Positions 32,036-42,679 of a stretch of DNA of 64,000 nt are shown in pieces. Made by a program: the position numbers and the translations under genes. This stretch comes from Liolophura sinensis. Lineage: Eukaryota > Mollusca > Polyplacophora > Chitonida > Chitonidae. The notes under the pieces were generated by a model. It did no database searches. It worked only from the letters and a program-made list of their open reading frames with translations, and had not been told where the DNA came from. The DNA is taken from positions 14,567,386 to 14,631,385 of the forward strand of contig NC_088306.1 of assembly GCF_032854445.1 (NCBI RefSeq), in the 5' to 3' direction. Every line of letters starts with the position of its first letter. Within the stretch, counting starts at the first letter, position 1.

Positions 32036-32226
32036 TCTGTAAGATCATATTCCTCCCAGAACAGCAGCCCGAAACCCGTATTCTGTAAGATCAACAGATC
32101 ACATTCTTCTTAGAACAGCAGCCTGAAACCCGTACTCTGTAAGATCATCACATCACATTCCTCTCAGAACAGCAGCCCGAAACCCATATTCTGTAAGATC
32201 ATCAGATCATATTCCTCTCAGAAAAT
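32036..32226 (+). repeat. 54-bp tandem repeat, about 3.5 units, between two LINEs
   Basis: CTGTAAGATCATCAGATCA followed by CATTCCTCTCAGAACAGCAG and CCCGAAACCC recurs at 32,036, 32,083, 32,137 and 32,191. The first unit is about 7 bp shorter. It abuts the 3' end of LINE 1 and the 5' end of LINE 2. Confidence 0.9.
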
Positions 32227-32239
32227 TTCCAGTCCAACT

Positions 32240-32719
32240 ATGAAACGTGTAAATTCAAAAGAAAATCTTCAAAACATGGGCGTGGAGTACATCAATATCT
32301 CACTTCTGGACGAAATTATCAAGAAAAAAGTGGACGACAGGTTTGAGCACTTTTTCAGTTCTGCTTTGAAACGAATACTCGAAGTGATCAAAGTTATGCA
32401 GAGTAAAATCAATGACCTGAAATGTGCCGTAGAGGATTTGGCTGCTCAAGACAAAGTCATAGAATCCTACCAAGCAAAGTTCGACTCAATAACGAGGGAC
32501 AGTAATATGCTCAAAACGGAGAAAGCGAAGGCTCTTAAAGAACTGCGTGGATTTCACCAGCATAATTTAGCCGTACGCGTTCAGTTTGACAAACTAAACC
32601 GTAAAGTGATAGACGTTGAAGCGAGATCGCGCGGCCACAACCTGATCTTCAGCGTGATAGAAGAAAAGCAGGGAAAAATTGTGACCACACTATCAGAATA
32701 TTTATTGAAAAGGAAATGA
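32240..32719 (+). pseudogene. LINE ORF1 (coiled coil plus RRM-type, Transposase_22-like)
   Basis: A 159-codon frame has a predicted coiled coil (residues about 25-125; heptad-like INDLKCAVEDLAAQDKVIE) and VEARSRGHNLIFSVIEE, the hallmark of L1-type ORF1 proteins that coat LINE RNA. A 1-nt shift near 32,700 moves the continuation (RFGREETNNINFQRIHRLDR, then HYPQREAVCSCARNLADK) to the next frame, from ATG 32,716. It therefore cannot make the full protein as it stands. Confidence 0.75.
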
Positions 32720-33157
32720 GGTTTGGCCGGGAAGAAACAAACAACATCAACTTCCAACGAATACACAGATTAGATCGGAGGAAGCCAGGAATTAAATGCT
32801 CCATTACTGCAGCGTTTGTCCACTACCCCCAAAGAGAAGCAGTTTGCTCTTGTGCACGTAATCTTGCCGATAAACCACAAAAACTTTCCATGGGAAATTA
32901 GAGAAGCCAGAAAACAACTCCTGCCAGAATTGAAAAAGAGGAAATAAGAGGCCAACAAGATTCAATTGTTTACCCTCCGCAGCTTGTATGTGACGGACGG
33001 GTGGTAAGCGAGATTCCCGTCCTGCGAGGCAGTACTAACATGTAGCTAGCACGCCAACGACCTTGCCAGTACAGGTGAGTGGTACACCTAAACCAGTATT
33101 ATATGATTCATTATTAGATAACAACGGAGAGGAAGCCAAACCTTGTGTTACTGAAAA

Positions 33158-33408
33158 CCCGAACAAAAGCAATCGCATGCACAAAATTCCTTGAAGCAAA
33201 ACAAGTTAAAAAGTCGATGAAAGTCGAAACCTGACAGAGCCCGGGGCAAACCCACGACCATCCGCAGGTTGCTGTCAGACCTTCCCACGTACGATCGGAG
33301 AGAAAGCCAACATGAGCTGGACTTGAACTCACATCGACAACATTGGTGAGAGACTCCTGGGTCATTATGCTGCGCTAACGTGCTAACCAACTGAGCCACG
33401 GAGGCCCC
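33158..33408 (-). mobile_element. SINE (family S), minus strand, inserted in LINE 2, with atypical 3' end
   Basis: From 33,408 downward it has a good head (GGGGCCTCCGTGGCTCAGTT) and CATGTTGGCTTTC-type core, and it is normal up to GGGCTCTGTCAGG. There the usual CTCCCACCATA and AAAT tail are replaced by about 70 bp of other sequence. Direct repeats TTACTGAAAA flank it (33,148-33,157 and 33,409-33,418), consistent with a target-site duplication. Confidence 0.75.
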
Positions 33409-35347
33409 TTACTGAAAATGCCACTAACAAATTTGGTGCAACAGTAGATTAAACTATATCTACTTAAAGATTATCATGACTTCTGAAGTACGTGAATTTT
33501 GTTCTTAGATGTCCATTATCCTGTCATCTTTAGTCTCCAATGCCGGGTACAATGTGACGCAAGCAGCACACATACAAACCTCAAAACAATTGGAAACAAA
33601 CCACGAAGATGGAACAACGACAAAAAATCCATATCTAGAGAACATTAACAAAAGTAAAATATGTGATGTATTAAGTACTTTACGCGATCTGAATGACAAA
33701 GGTCGAGAAAATATCACAAAATAGCAAACAATATAGAACACATCCTTGTTGAGCCAGCGTTAGGGAGCTTGGAAGTCGGAGCAGTACAAACATACACAAA
33801 GAACACCTTATGCAAGTCGAAAAAAACATGGGTTGACTAGGAATGTATAGAAAAAGGGCCGAATATAACGCTGCTAAAAGAAAACACAGAAAGCACAGAA
33901 TACAAGAAAACAAAGACCTGTTAGGCACGATTAGCAAAACTGGCAAACGACAAGGACAAAACATAGAAAGATATAGGTATGTCCAGAAAAGTAGTCCAAA
34001 GGCGTTTTAGAATTACACTAACAAATTCCATGACAAATGTGAAGAAACTGTGCTTCCTTTGGATAAAGCCTATACTCACGTCAGGGATGTTAACAGCGAT
34101 GCACCTCCAGAATCAAGGTTGTATGGGCACGCATATTACTAAACAGCGGGGTAAACATTGCTCCTCTGAATAAGAAGATTGCCCTTGCGGAATGAACGCA
34201 TAGGTAAAACAGCTTAAAAACAATCAAAGTCTGGAGGTGTTGACAATGTAGTTCATGAATACATTAAGGAAACATTCCCAATCATGAAAGATATATGTCT
34301 GAGTGTTTTTTTTAATATGATCTTAGATACTGCATGTGTACCTATAGACTGGTGCACGGGTATAATTAAACCTATTTTCAAGAATAAGGGTGACCCTATG
34401 AATGCGGCTAATTACCACCCAATCACTCTTCAAGGCAGTATGGGCAACTTCTGTACAGCTATTTTAAATAAACGACTCCCAGTGTATCTTTAGTCTAATT
34501 ATCTTCTGTCTGCTAGTCAGACAGGATTTTAAAAAAGTTTTTCTACAATGGATCAAATTTTAAATGTAATTTATCCAAAAAAGAAAGACAGAAAGGCACA
34601 AGTTATATTGTGCTTTTATTGGCCTCAGCAAAGCCTTCGATTAAGTTTGGAGGGACAGACTGTGATTTACACTTACTAAGCAATTGTATAAGAAGTAAAA
34701 TTTTTGATGTGACTTTATTAATGTACAATGACAGTAAATAATGTGTACAAGTTAATAACCATAAATCTTTCACCATTGTTATTTTCTACATTTTCCAATG
34801 ATTTGAATACCTACCTGGAAGGCAAAGCGTGTAACTGAATTTGTGTATAAAAATATTTAATCTACTGTATGCAGATGATACTATGATAATGGCAATTTCA
34901 CGATATAAACTTCAAAATATGTTAAATGCCTGTGACGAATATTGCACATATTGTCAGCTAAAAATAAATGTCGAAAAATTCCAAAGTTAATTTTGAAAGT
35001 AGAAATTAGCGAAATGAGGACTTTGTATGTTGTGGAAATCAAATTAGTGTGGTTTATCATTTTAAGGGTCTTGGGTTATTTTTAAGTTAAAATAAAAAAT
35101 TTAGTTATGCAATGAAAAAGAATGTTGAACAAGGAACAAAGGCGATGTATTGATTTCTACAAAGAACTGGTAACCTTGATCTCAACATTGAATGTATCTT
35201 AGAATTATTTGACCAGACAGCTATGCCTGTCCTCTTGCAAGGATGCCAAATACTGGGAGTGGGCAATGTAAGAGCGATTGAGGCGTGTGATCTCAAATTT
35301 TTAAATATATCCTCAGGCTGAGAAATTCAACTCTATCAGTCATGGTG

Positions 35348-35461
35348 GGTTTCCCCGTGGGCTCTGCCCAGTTTTCTCCCACCACAATGCTGGCCCCCTT
35401 CGTATAAGTGAAATATTCTTGAGTGCGACGTAAAACACCAATCAAATAAATAAATAAATAA
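35348..35461 (+). mobile_element. 5'-truncated SINE (family S) inserted in LINE 2
   Basis: It starts at GGTTTCCCCGTGGGCTCTGC and ends in the AATAAATAAAT tail. It is flanked by a perfect 13-bp direct repeat ATCAGTCATGGTG (35,335-35,347 and 35,462-35,474), the target-site duplication. The LINE 2 reading frame (SVMVYGETG) resumes after it. Confidence 0.92.
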
Positions 35462-36347
35462 ATCAGTCATGGTGTATGGAGAAACAGGAAGACCTCCTAA
35501 CTCAGTTATAATCAGAATTGTTGATTATTGGATGAAATTACTACAATGTACTGTAAACAATAATGCTAGTCACCTACTACATTTTGTTTCTGGATATACA
35601 GAAAACTTTACTTGGCTGAGAAATGTTAAAAACAATCTAGATAAAATCGGGATGTCTAATGTGTATAGGACACCGACCCTGTTTAACACTGGATGGGTTG
35701 CTGTTGCAACTAAGCGAAGACCAACTGGTCATTATATTCAACGCTGGTTTGTAGAATTCTGTGCTTCAAGCAAGGGTGCTTTTAGCGCACTATAAAATCT
35801 ACTTTTACAAGTGAAAAGTAACACAGGATTTTACCAAATACACTTATGTACAAAATGTTACAATTCAGCGAATATGATCATTATGTACCGATATAAATGG
35901 GCAGATGGTATAAGGTACCACGGTCTGAAAGACTACGTTGCTTTTGCCAGATGACTGTTGGTGATGAATATCACCTCATATTTGATTGTATTAAATACGC
36001 AAATGTCCGCCAGAAACTCATCCCGATGTATTTTAGGAATCCTGCATATTGGACGCCCCTACATCTTTGAAAATGGAAATACATGTATCATGAGTAACCT
36101 TGCCAAGTTTATTAGTAAAATATGGCACGATTCCAAGGAAACCTATAGATAATGTTACCCGTTATATAATAATTACAGTATCTCTGTATATGCTTCCATG
36201 CCAAATAAAGTTTATATATAACAAAAAGAAAAATGTAAACACGGTAATTTGTTTTGCATGTTCTACTTCCGGTTTGCTGACATGGTTAACGGTTATGCAA
36301 AATTTGTCTCCTTTGCCTTGGGATGATGTTAGGCTTTAAGCCGGCAT

Positions 36348-36640
36348 ATCTAGCTTCATTGGTTAAAGAGATATGTCTACTTCCGGGTTTGAGTATATCA
36401 CTTCCGGTTTTTTCTAAATTTGCGTTTTCGCAATCAACGTCCAAAACTGCATCGGATAGGATGCCGGACATTACCTGCACAAGCTTAGAAATTATTAGCA
36501 AAGAACGAATTTTTTGTCACGTGACATTTTCACCCAATATCTCAGGTTTGGGGCCAAATCCAATATGGCCTCCAAGTCGCACGACCAAATGTTTCAAAAA
36601 GATAAAAAAAAGCACAACTTCACATCCATTCCTAAAACGT
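36348..36640 (+). repeat. Interspersed family 3
   Basis: Second copy of the repeat at 22,135-22,395: AGCTTCATTGGTTAAAG, CACTTCCGGTTTTTTC, GCGTTTTCGCAATC, ACGTCCAAAACTGCATC, CGACCAAATGTTT and AAAGCACAACTTC. Confidence 0.65.
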
Positions 36641-36654
36641 ACTGGTTACCTTTG

Positions 36655-36775
36655 ATAATTTGAAAAGAGGCCGAATTTCACCGGTTATGTTTAACCATTT
36701 GCCAGCTGTCACACTGTCATCGCTGCTGTGGTTTTACTCTCTATGCTGTACATTTGTAATTATATTTAGTTGCTA
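36655..36775 (+). repeat. Interspersed family 1 fragment
   Basis: AAAAGAGGCCGAATTTCACC, GGTTATGTTTAACCATTTGC, CAGCTGTCACACTGTCATCG and GGTTTTACTCTCTATGCTGT match the 3' half of the family. Confidence 0.75.
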
Positions 36776-36854
36776 CGGTTGGTTACGTTCTGCGCGATAG
36801 ATCGTGCTGGATTTGGTACAAAAAAGTGAAGTGAAATGCAAAATAATAGATGTG

Positions 36855-36915
36855 ACAGCTGACAATGAGTCACATAAAACTGACCAAATACTGCCTCTTG
36901 TCAGTTTACCTTTGG
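36855..36915 (-). repeat. Interspersed family 1 fragment, inverted
   Basis: The reverse complement contains GGTAAACTGACAAGAGGCAG, then TGTGACTCATTGTCAGCTGT, as in the family 1 middle. It lies about 80 bp from the plus-strand copy at 36,655-36,775. Confidence 0.55.
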
Positions 36916-37239
36916 TAAGGCACTATTCCAACTGTTCATTGTACACACATAAAACCTAGAAGCCCGCTAGCAATTTACTACTTTGCCTAAGTTCGTTTCC
37001 GCAAAAATAATAATGACCATTAGACGACAAACAGTTGTTCTGAAATGCTTTATAGACGCGAAAGCGTACCTGCTCACTCACAAGAATCCACATGCAATTG
37101 ACGTCAAATTTGCTTTGTAATTCAAGTAAAACAAACAATACTGTTTTTAAAGTTCCTACTTTGGTAGAGCTGTGTACATATAGATAAAAGATTGGTGGTA
37201 AAACTCCAAAAAAAGACCTACATTAACCGAAATAAATCG

Positions 37240-37350
37240 ACAATTTGCTGTATTTCATCAGTTACGCGTGCGTGTGACCATTTCCCAATTATCGCACTGT
37301 CGACCCTACCCTGGTTTTTCTCTATATGCTGTTAGTCTTTTATTACTTTG
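37240..37350 (+). repeat. Interspersed family 1 fragment
   Basis: ATTTCATCAGTTACGCGTG, GTGACCATTTCCCAATTATC, GCACTGTCGACCCTACCCTG and GTTTTTCTCTATATGCTGT follow the family order. Confidence 0.65.
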
Positions 37351-37591
37351 TTGATTTGGTATACTCTTAAACAGCAGGAAATATATCCCATAAAATCATA
37401 CATTTACACCCCGACCGCAAAATAAGAGCAACAAATATCGAAAATGTAACAAAAACAAAAAACACCCTATTTCCTACACCATTTTTCAAATGGTACATGC
37501 GATAAATTGATTTGAGAGATGGAACTGAATCTGTACGCCACCACACAGTATTCCAGACACGCCCTAAATCTTTGCTAGAAGCTGCAACATC

Positions 37592-37680
37592 ATTGGACAC
37601 TTTTGACGGATAATCATAGCCAATAAAAACCCAAAGGTCGAGTTCTAACCAATCGTCTGAGTGTCATGTAGGTATAAATA
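37592..37680 (+). promoter_or_regulatory. CCAAT/TATA core promoter
   Basis: TATAAATA at 37,673-37,680 is preceded by CCAAT at 37,620-37,624 and 37,649-37,653 and by an inverted box ATTGG at 37,592-37,596. With normal spacing transcription would start near 37,703. A 5' splice site lies about 150 bp further on. This compact layout is typical of strong TATA promoters such as those of histone, stress or secreted-product genes. No downstream coding exon could be identified. Confidence 0.5.
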
Positions 37681-37702
37681 CAGGAGACGGGTGCGTGAGT
37701 AC

Positions 37703-37853
37703 TCATCTGGAGCGTGAAATCAAAGAGTTCACCGAGAAGAATCTCATCTGGAGACGATTTAAACACGCCGTGACTTTTGTGAGACTGTAAGCCTGATTTG
37801 AAACTGTAAAATTTGATAAGAAGTAAGCTGACGGTCACAGATTTAGAGAACTG
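37703..37853 (+). other. Putative non-coding first exon with consensus splice donor
   Basis: The exon would end at CTG followed by GTAAGT (donor 37,854-37,859). It contains CTCATCTGGAG twice (about 37,699-37,711 and 37,742-37,754). It has no useful open frame from an ATG. The 46-bp array would then lie in the first intron. The start is inferred from the TATA box. Confidence 0.35.
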
Positions 37854-37859
37854 GTAAGT

Positions 37860-38204
37860 TTTGACTGCATTGTTATTTCATAAGGTGTTGAGTTCAAGTT
37901 AGTCTACAAAACGCCTTGTTTTGACGTTTTTCAACAAGAAAATCGAAATGTCTTTACGCATTTTATTTTGATATGATGTGCATTTCTGTGCAATCAGCTC
38001 GTCCAATTCTAAGCAAAAGCAACCTTTAAAAAGACACACTGCAACAATTTGCATCCTAAATTATTGGTTTTCGTTTATACTCGTGCCTGCCAATTTCTTA
38101 TTTTTCAACGTCATTCAAACACGGAGTTTATTTCAAAGTAATCAATTCTACCTGCAATACAGGAGCTTCCAGGAACCCCTATCTTTATACGCTCAGAAGT
38201 GTTG
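37860..38204. other. Spacer between the putative exon and the 46-bp array
   Basis: No recognisable feature. Confidence 0.4.
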
Positions 38205-41200
38205 TCCTTATTCTTTATTTGTACCCATATTCAGTTTTCCAGAAGTATAGCCTGTATACTCTGTTTATACCCCTATTCAGTTACCCAGAAGTGCAGTATG
38301 TATTCTGTATCTGTACCCCATTCAGTTTTCCAGAACTACAGTCTGTATTCTCTGTATGGACCCCTATTCAGTTTTCCAGAAGTGCAGTCTGTATTCTCTA
38401 TTTGTACTCATATTAAGTTTTCCAGAAGTACAGTCTGTATTCTCTATTTGTTTTCCGTATTCAGTTTCCCAGAAGTGTAATCTGTATTCTCTATTTGTAC
38501 CCGTATTCAGTTTTCCAGAAGTGTAGTCTGTATTCTCTATTTGTGCCCGTATTCAGTTTTCCAGAAGTGCAGTCTGTATTCTCTATTTGTACCCGTATTC
38601 AGTTTTCCAGAAGTGTAGTCTGTATTCTCTATTTGTGCCCGTATTCAGTTTTCCAGAAGTGCAGTCTGTATTCTCTATTTGTACCCAAATTCAGTTTTCC
38701 AGAAGTGTAGTCTGTATTCTCTATTTGTACCCGTATTCAGTTTTCCAGAAGTGCAGTCTGTATTCTCTATTTGTACCCGTATTCAGTTTTCCAGAAGTGT
38801 AGTCTGTATTCTCTATTTTTTTTTCCGTATTCAGTTTTCCAGAAGTGTAATCTGTATTCTCCATTTGTACCCGTATTCAGTTTTCCAGAAGTGTAGTCTG
38901 TATTCTCTATTTGTAACCGTATTCAGTTTTCCAGAAGTGTAGTCTGTATTCTCTATTTGTACCCGTATTCAGTTTTTCAGAAATGCAGTCTGTATTCTCT
39001 ATTTGTACCGGTATTCAGTTTTCCAGAAGTGTAATCTGTATTCTCTATTTGTACCCGTATTCAGTTTTCCAGAACTACAGTCTGTATTCTCTGTATGGAC
39101 CCCTATTCAGTTTTCCAGAAGTGCAGTCTGTATTCTCTATTTGTACTCATATTAAGTTTTCCAGAAGTACAGTCTGTATTCTCTATTTGTTTTCCGTATT
39201 CAGTTTCCCAGAAGTGTAATCTGTATTCTCTATTTGTACCCGTATTCAGTTTTCCAGAAGTGTAGTCTGTATTCTCTATTTGTGCCCGTATTCAGTTTTC
39301 CAGAAGTGCAGTCTGTATTCTCTATTTGTACCCGTATTCAGTTTTCCAGAAGTGTAGTCTGTATTCTCTATTTGTGCCCGTATTCAGTTTTCCAGAAGTG
39401 CAGTCTGTATTCTCTATTTGTACCCAAATTCAGTTTTCCAGAAGTGTAGTCTGTATTCTCTATTTGTACCCGTATTCAGTTTTCCAGAAGTGCAGTCTGT
39501 ATTCTCTATTTGTACCCGTATTCAGTTTTCCAGAAGTGTAGTCTGTATTCTCTATTTTTTTTCCGTATTCAGTTTTCCAGAAGTGTAATCTGTATTCTCC
39601 ATTTGTACCCGTATTCAGTTTTCCAGAAGTGTAGTCTGTATTCTCTATTTGTACCCGTATTCAGTTTTCCAGAAGTGTAGTCTGTATTCTCTATTTGTAC
39701 CCGTATTCAGTTTTTCAGAAATGCAGTCTGTATTCTCTATTTGTACCGGTATTCAGTTTTCCAGAAGTGTAATCTGTATTCTCTATTTGTACCCGTATTC
39801 AGTTTTCCAGAACTACAGTCTGTATTCTCTGTATGGACCCCTATTCAGTTTTTCAGAAGTGCAGTCTGTATTCTCTATTTGTACTCGTATTCAGTTTTCC
39901 AGAAGTGCAGTCTGTATTCTCTATTTGTGCCCGTATTCAGTTTTCCAGAGGTGTAATCTGTATTCTCTATTTGTACCCGAATTCAATTTTCCAGAAGTAC
40001 AGTCTGTATTCTCTGTATGGACCCCTATTCAGTTTTTCAGAAATGCAGTCTGTATTCTCTATTTGTACCCGTATTCAGTTTTCCAGAAGTGCAGTCTGTA
40101 TTCTCTATTTGTACCCGTATTCAGTTTTCCAGAAGTGTAGTCTGTATTCTCTATTTGTGCCCGTATTCAGTTTTCCAGAAGTGCAGTCTGTATTCTCTAT
40201 TTGTACCCGTATTCAGTTTTCCAGAAGTGCAGTCTGTATTGTCTATTTGTACCCCATTCAGTTTCCAGAAGTGCAGTCTGTATTCTCTATTTGTACCCGT
40301 ATTCAGTTTTCCAGAAGTGCAGTATGTATTCTGTATATGTACCCCATTCAGTTTTCCAGAAGTGCAGTCTGTATTCTCTATTTGAACCCGTATTCAGTTT
40401 TCCAGAAGTGCAGTCTGTATTCTCTATTTGTTTTCCGTATTCAGTTTTCCAGAAGTGCAGTCTGTATTCTTTATTTGAACCCGTATTCAGTTTTCCAGAA
40501 GTGCAGTCTATATTCTCTATTTGTGCCCGTATTCAGTTTTCCAGAAGTGCAGTCTGTATTCTCTATTTGTGCCCGTATTCAGTTTTCCAGAAGTGTAGTC
40601 TGTATTCTCTATTTGTACCCGTATTCAATTTTCCAGAAGTGCAGTCTGTATTCTCTATTTGTACTCGTATTCAGTTTTCCAGAAGTGCAGTCTGTATTCT
40701 CTATTTGTACCCGTATTCAGTTTTCCAGAAGTGCAGTCTGTATTCTCTATTTGTACACGTATTCAGTTTTCCAGAAGTGCAGCCTGTATTCTCTATTTGT
40801 ACCCGTATTCAGTTTTCCAGAAGTGCAGTCTGTATTCTCTATTTGTACCCGTATTCAGTTTTCCAGAAGTACAGTCTGTATTCTCTGTATGGACCCCTAT
40901 TCAGTTTTTCAGAAATGCAGTCTGTATTCTCTATTTGTACCGGTATTCAGTTTTCCAGAAGTGTAGTCTGTATTCTCTATTTGTACCCGTATTCAATTTT
41001 CCAGAAGTACAGTCTGTATTCTCTGTATGTACCCCTATTCAGTTTTTCAGAAATGCAGTCTGTATTCTTTATTTGTACCCGTATTCAGTTTTCCAGAAGT
41101 GCAGTCTGTATTCTCTATTTGTGCCCGTATTCAGTTTTCCAGAAGTGTAGTCTTTATTCTCTATTTGTGCCCGTATTCAGTTTTCCAGAAGTGCAGTCTG

Positions 41201-41733
41201 TATTCTCTATTTGTACCCGTATTCAGTTTTCCAGAAGTGTAGTCTGTATTCTCTATTTGTACCCGTATTCAGTTTTCCAGAGGTGTAGTATGTATTCTCT
41301 ATTTGTACCCGTATTCAGTTTTCCAGAAGTGTAGTCTGTATTCTCTATTTGTACCCGTATTCAGTTTTCCAGAAGTGCAGTCTGTATTCTCTATTTGTAC
41401 CCGTATTCAGTTTTCCAGAGGTGTAGTCTGTATTCTCTATTTGTACCCCTATTCAGTTTTCCACAAATGCAGTCTGTATTCAGTATTTGTACCCGTATTC
41501 AGTTTTCCAGAAGTGTAGTCTGTATTCTCTATTTGTACCCGTATTCAGTTTTCCAGAAGTGCAGTCTGTATTCTCTATTTGTACCCGTATTCAGTTTTCC
41601 AGAAGTGTAGTCTGTATTCTCTATTTGTACCCCTATTCAGTTTTCCACAAATGCAGTCTGTATTCAGTATTTGTACCCGTATTCAGTTTTCCAGAAGTGT
41701 AGTATGTATTCTCTATTTGTACCCTTATTTAGG
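38205..41733 (+). repeat. 46-bp minisatellite, about 76 units, with higher-order structure
   Basis: The unit contains TGTATTCTCTATTTGTACCC, GTATTCAGTTTTCCAGAAGT and GCAGTC. Variants: GTAG or GTAA instead of GCAG, GGACCCC instead of GTACCCG, and TTTTTTTTCC or TTTTCC inserts. A marker unit with CAGAACTACA recurs at 38,331, 39,070 and 39,808. This shows a higher-order block of about 738 bp (about 16 units) duplicated in tandem. All three plus frames are open wherever GCAG units run together, because 46 is not a multiple of 3. This produces 71-377-codon frames with a 46-residue period; they stop at GTGTAG units. I treat these as non-coding. Confidence 0.97.
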
Positions 41734-41739
41734 GTATGC

Positions 41740-42235
41740 AAAAAACATTGTCCCATTGAAGAAGGACCTGAATGCTTGTATAGCTTTCCCCTGTGGGGGT
41801 AGCTGATGTGCAATTTTTATACTTTATTGGGGCGTAACACGCTACTCTATGGCTACGGACTGTAACGCATCGGACTGAATACAATCACCAATTTGGACAA
41901 ACGTAAAGTTGCAATCAAAATGCAACTACAATACATAAATATATGTTTTTTAATGAACGACAATTTCTGAACTGGCTTGGTACAAGATTTGAATACTAGT
42001 TGTATTTACACGTCTATAGAACACACCTTTCGTCATCAATAAAAACTGTTGTTTTTTCTCTTTACATGATTCCATCCTGATTTACGCACTTTCTTAGCTA
42101 CTTAGTGGTTTCTGATGAGCGCTCTTTTAACACCTGGCCTTGTCGATAACCACCACGAACGTTCTTTGAGGTTGACGATTGATGAGTAAATGTCTGATAC
42201 CTCGACGAGTTCTACAATGTTTCACAACAGAAATT
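41740..42235. other. No gene seen
   Basis: Ordinary AT-rich sequence after the array. Confidence 0.35.
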
Positions 42236-42239
42236 ATTC

Positions 42240-42500
42240 TACAACAAACAATGCACTGGGATCACAAAACGTGATTCTACATTCCAATTGGTCAATTCTA
42301 CATCAGTGACGCCTAATATATTGCAATTAACATCAATGCATTTTTTTCCTTGTTTTTAACTAATACTGCTTAAGCCCTGCTAGGGGCGCGTAATTTGCTA
42401 CGTTTTAAGCATTTTGAATGAAGAGTTAGAATAAAACCCTAACTGGGGCCATATTTCACCAGTTATGTGTGACGTGTGTCTGTAATTATAAGGAAGTGAA
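42240..42500 (+). repeat. Interspersed family 1 copy with internal loss
   Basis: CAGTGACGCCTAATATATTG, CAATTAACATCAATGCATTT, AGGGGCGCGTAATTTGC, GAGTTAGAATAAAACCCTAA, ATTTCACCAGTTATGTGTGA and CTGTAATTATAA match. The block from CCATTTGCC to CTGTACG is missing. Confidence 0.7.
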
Positions 42501-42679
42501 TGTGCCTGGGACGACGGTGTATATTTTTTCACACATTTGGGAGCATCGTGATGTTTACTCCAAGCTGCCCGACATTATGCATAACGCTGGTAAACCATAA
42601 AAAGGGTGCTCTGGATCGATAATGACAAAGCCCACTTAAAGCAGAATCTAAAGGTGTCATTCATCACATTTTGTAAAAA

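Larger units (their letters stand above)
32240..36215 (+). mobile_element. Decayed two-ORF LINE (LINE 2) with L1-type ORF1, split by two SINEs
   Basis: ORF1 (32,240 to about 32,960) is followed by a degraded region, a minus-strand SINE, and a linker with ECIEKG and AEYNAAKRKHRKHRIQENKD. Reverse transcriptase blocks are MKDICLSVFFNMILDTACVP, GIIKPIFKNKGDP, NYHPITLQGSMG and LLYADDTMIMA, with YADD intact near 34,868. A C-terminal domain reads VMVYGETGRPPNSV and ends with IWHDSKETYR and a 3' UTR shared with 21,840-22,122. The endonuclease domain is not recognisable. Many stops and frameshifts. Confidence 0.85.

Noticed and set aside
39833-41334. Two overlapping 377-codon open frames
   Set aside because: They are produced by the 46-bp repeat being stop-free in all frames. 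No start context, splice structure or codon bias supports a protein.
38205-41733. CRISPR-like regular repeats
   Set aside because: There are no unique spacers; units are contiguous 46-bp tandem repeats in a eukaryotic context with no cas genes.
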